DNA of 46,352 nucleotides, taken from assembly GCA_002710015.1 (NCBI GenBank), contig PAOW01000026.1, positions 1 to 46,352 of the forward strand, read 5' to 3'. Of this stretch, positions 44,590 through 46,352 are shown in pieces (position 1 is the first letter of the stretch; each line of letters starts with the position of its first letter). The translations under genes were made by a program, and so were the position numbers. Source of the DNA: Methanobacteriota archaeon (lineage in GTDB: Archaea; Thermoplasmatota; Poseidoniia; Poseidoniales; Poseidoniaceae). The notes under the pieces were generated by a model. That model was not told the origin of the DNA. It was given only the letters and a program-made list of their open reading frames with translations, and ran no database searches.

Positions 44590-45309
44590 CTAGTTTATTG
44601 TGAAACGTTGTTCCTCAGAGTTCCAGTTTATTGGTGAGTAACCGAGTTTGTGATGAGTATGTCTCATCTTAATTACTCCGAGTTTTCTGGTAATATCATC
44701 ATCCTTTCTTTCCATAGTCAGGTGCATTACCCCATCAGATAGGTAGTCTTCAACACCGTATTCGCCGAATTGTTTGTGATCTTCTCCAGTCATTTCGCAT
44801 ATGAAGAAAGATGTCAGCCCAAGTCTTCGACATGCCTCGAATAACCTGAATATTTCATCTCTTGGATTTTCCATCTTGGTCAGTGTGAAGAAGGCCCCTA
44901 ATGAGTCAAAGACGAGAATTTCAAAGCCAATTGACTTTCTGTAAGAAGTAAGTTGTTTGATTAGTTGACCCATCCAATCTATTCTGTTGCTCATTCCTTG
45001 CTCGTCTAACTGAACCCTGAGGTCAGAGAGATCGATAATTGCAATTCTGTTTCGCACTCTAGCATCATCAACGTTCATTCCCATGTTTGACATGTGAGAT
45101 CTCAGTGAATCCTTTCCCTGTTCAAGAGTTACGTAAATTCCACTAGTCTCTCCATACAAAACAGCGTTATACAGTAGAGAAAAAGTAACAGACGATTTCA
45201 TAGCACCTGATTGACCAGCAACGATGCAAATGTGTCCTTCTGGGATACCTCCCTGCATGTTTTCATCCAATCCTGCTATATGCGTAGGAATCCTTCCAAT
45301 CTCACCCAC
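44590..45309 (-). CDS. KaiC/Rad55-like RecA-fold ATPase
   Basis: A 239-residue single-domain ATPase. The Walker A region reads AGQSGAMKSS at 31-40, with Met where most P-loops have Gly before the Lys. The KaiC-type catalytic Glu follows in YVTLEQG (about 60-65), and Walker B is EILVFDS at 130-136. The C-terminal RKLGVIKMRHTHH is typical of KaiC-like proteins. Such proteins in archaea act in DNA repair, signalling or motility; none can be chosen here. The stop abuts the stop of glmS on the other strand, and the start faces the Maf gene across 62 bases. Confidence 0.83.
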   Translation of the reverse strand: MGEIGRIPTHIAGLDENMQGGIPEGHICIVAGQSGAMKSSVTFSLLYNAVLYGETSGIYVTLEQGKDSLRSHMSNMGMNVDDARVRNRIAIIDLSDLRVQLDEQGMSNRIDWMGQLIKQLTSYRKSIGFEILVFDSLGAFFTLTKMENPRDEIFRLFEACRRLGLTSFFICEMTGEDHKQFGEYGVEDYLSDGVMHLTMERKDDDITRKLGVIKMRHTHHKLGYSPINWNSEEQRFTIN

Positions 45310-45342
45310 GTTGTCTCACCAGTACGATGTAGGAGCGATGTT

Positions 45343-45351
45343 CTCTATAAG
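45343..45351 (+). promoter_or_regulatory. TATA box of the Maf-like gene, leaderless type
   Basis: CTCTATAAG is centred 25 bases before the ATG at 45372. As for HMG-CoA synthase, that spacing suggests transcription starting at the start codon. No Shine-Dalgarno sequence is present. A second, out-of-frame ATG lies 4 bases earlier in GCATATGCATGG. Confidence 0.5.
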
Positions 45352-45371
45352 GTGACCCCTGACGCATATGC

Positions 45372-45938
45372 ATGGCAATATGGCTAGCAAGCGGCTCTCA
45401 GCGCCGTGCTGTAATTCTCAGTAGCCTATTTGCAGATGTGCATTCAGAAGCTCTAGATGGTGTTGATGAAACACCTCCAACCGGTAGCGTTTCCTCCCAA
45501 GTCATGTCAATTTGTAAGAGAAAGGCTGCCGCTGTAACTTCTGATGATGGATTTGACGTGATAGTTGTTGCAGATACAATGGTTTCAGATCCTGATGATG
45601 TGAATGTTGCCATGGGGAAGGCTGCTGATGAGTTGTCAGCGGCCTCTATGCTCAAGCGTTTGTCTGGGTGTCGCCACCGTGTCTGGTCTGCAACAGGAGT
45701 AAGGATCCTTGGAGAGTGGGAATTTTTCGTTGAATCTGCTGTTGTGGAGGTCGATGAGTTGACGATTGATGATATGGAAGATCTGATTAAATCTGGTTCA
45801 TGGAAAGGCAAAGCGGGCTCTTATGACTTAGCTGGTGAAATGGGTAAACATGCTAGGCTAGTTGATGGTGATGCGTTGGCTGTTCTTGGTTTTGCACCTT
45901 CCGCAATTGAAAAAATCAAATCATACTTTCAAGAATAG
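45372..45938 (+). CDS. Maf-type nucleoside triphosphate pyrophosphatase
   Basis: A 188-residue member of the Maf/HAM1-like fold, which hydrolyses non-canonical or modified NTPs to NMP and pyrophosphate. The N-terminal signature reads LASGSQRRAVIL (usual form LASxSPRR, so Pro is replaced by Gln). VIVVADTMV at 63-71 holds the catalytic Asp. MLKRLSGCRHRVWSATGV matches the conserved substrate loop, and GKAGSYDLAGE the C-terminal motif. Length fits the family. Probably house-cleaning of nucleotides in the cytosol. Confidence 0.88.
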   Translation: MAIWLASGSQRRAVILSSLFADVHSEALDGVDETPPTGSVSSQVMSICKRKAAAVTSDDGFDVIVVADTMVSDPDDVNVAMGKAADELSAASMLKRLSGCRHRVWSATGVRILGEWEFFVESAVVEVDELTIDDMEDLIKSGSWKGKAGSYDLAGEMGKHARLVDGDALAVLGFAPSAIEKIKSYFQE

Positions 45939-46014
45939 ACTTCGCTAATACCTGCGAGATATTTTCATTAAATTCCACACAATAGAACTAGAACTGCCAA
46001 TAAAATCAGTATTC

Positions 46015-46302
46015 CTAAGCATCGAACGCAAGAATTTGCTCTCCGAAAGAAACGTTAGGATGTCCAGCTAGGTATGGTATCATATTACTCATTAATTCAT
46101 CATATTGAGTTTGTGATGCATCTAAGTGTTCCTTACTTTCGTAAGCTGCTACTCCCATCACTTCAGTTTCGCTTATTCGAATTAGTCTGCTACTGACTAG
46201 TCCCTTTATTTGGCTAAAACTATCTCTAATGATTTTCATTGTTGCCATGGCTTCGTCGTACGTGCCTGGTTGTAGCGTTGCATGTGTTATCCTGTAATAC
46301 AT
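46015..46302 (-). CDS. Small ABM-like (dimeric alpha/beta barrel) protein
   Basis: A 95-residue protein with the layout of antibiotic-biosynthesis-monooxygenase-like domains: strand (MYYRITHATLQPG), helix (YDEAMATMKIIRDSFSQI), strand pair (GLVSSRLIRIS, EVMGVAAYES), helix (KEHLDASQTQYDELMSNM) and last strand. Such proteins form dimeric barrels; many have no known reaction. The family call comes from pattern and size, so it is tentative. A TATA-like TTCATAAG lies about 24 bases before the ATG. Confidence 0.6.
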   Translation of the reverse strand: MYYRITHATLQPGTYDEAMATMKIIRDSFSQIKGLVSSRLIRISETEVMGVAAYESKEHLDASQTQYDELMSNMIPYLAGHPNVSFGEQILAFDA

Positions 46303-46352
46303 GATTATCCCTACATTAGATATCTTATGAATTATTTGTTTGTTATTACTCT

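Noticed and set aside
1..46352. CRISPR array, tRNA or rRNA genes, insertion sequences, prophage
   Set aside because: I read all gaps between genes. None has regular direct repeats with spacers, a tRNA-like fold with CCA or TPsiC signature, a transposase or terminal inverted repeats.

Overview
The window looks like a piece of a marine archaeal chromosome, most likely a Poseidoniia (Marine Group II, Thermoplasmatota) genome. The archaeal assignment rests on a Csl4 exosome subunit, an NMD3 homologue, an archaeal-type bifunctional phosphoglucose/phosphomannose isomerase, HMG-CoA synthase, HTH_10 regulators and TATA boxes placed about 26 bases before start codons. The giant secreted proteins with RCC1, thrombospondin-3-like and Ig-like repeats, together with cytochrome c maturation genes, point to Marine Group II. 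The exact lineage is an inference. I see no rRNA, tRNA, CRISPR array or insertion sequence. Genes are packed very tightly.  Region 1 (1-18.1 kb) is an envelope island. It is dominated by one 4265-residue surface protein (2730-15527, minus) with 21 cysteine-paired RCC1 blades, jelly-roll, beta-propeller, Ig-like and calcium-binding repeats, one membrane span, a long charged helix and a helix-hairpin-helix tail. Around it three families occur twice: an HTH_10 regulator (778-1431 and 15589-16278), an MscS-type channel (1432-2733 and 16265-17569) and an ELWxxDGT-repeat protein (partial at 1-721, and a truncated fragment at 17763-18104). This suggests a duplicated module flanking the giant gene.  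Region 2 (18.1-23.1 kb) has an orphan acidic protein, a long-chain acyl-CoA synthetase, a SMUG1-type uracil-DNA glycosylase and HMG-CoA synthase of the mevalonate (archaeal lipid) pathway.  Region 3 (23.1-31.9 kb, minus) reads as one long run of closely spaced genes: a membrane glycosyltransferase-like protein, a family 2 glycosyltransferase, aspartate-semialdehyde dehydrogenase, an orphan, a zinc ribbon, a METTL5-like RNA methylase, a Csl4 exosome subunit fused to two RRM domains, and a radical SAM enzyme with a helix-hairpin-helix tail.  Region 4 (32.0-36.8 kb) has an M23 metallopeptidase (plus), and on the minus strand a CcmA-like ABC protein with membrane spans, CcmC, a CcmD-like peptide, NMD3 and the sugar-phosphate isomerase.  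Region 5 (36.9-46.3 kb) has a rhomboid protease and a large membrane-anchored subtilase, both with C-terminal zinc-ribbon-like tails, then GlmS, a KaiC/Rad55-like ATPase, a Maf-type nucleotide pyrophosphatase and a small ABM-fold protein. The sugar genes (PGI/PMI, GlmS, GT2, GT-C-like) fit together as supply and use of hexosamine and other sugars for surface glycosylation.  The most interesting signals are the Csl4-RRM-RRM fusion, the 3 x 7 RCC1 architecture of the giant protein with its intracellular tail, and the doubled regulator/channel/ELW module around it.
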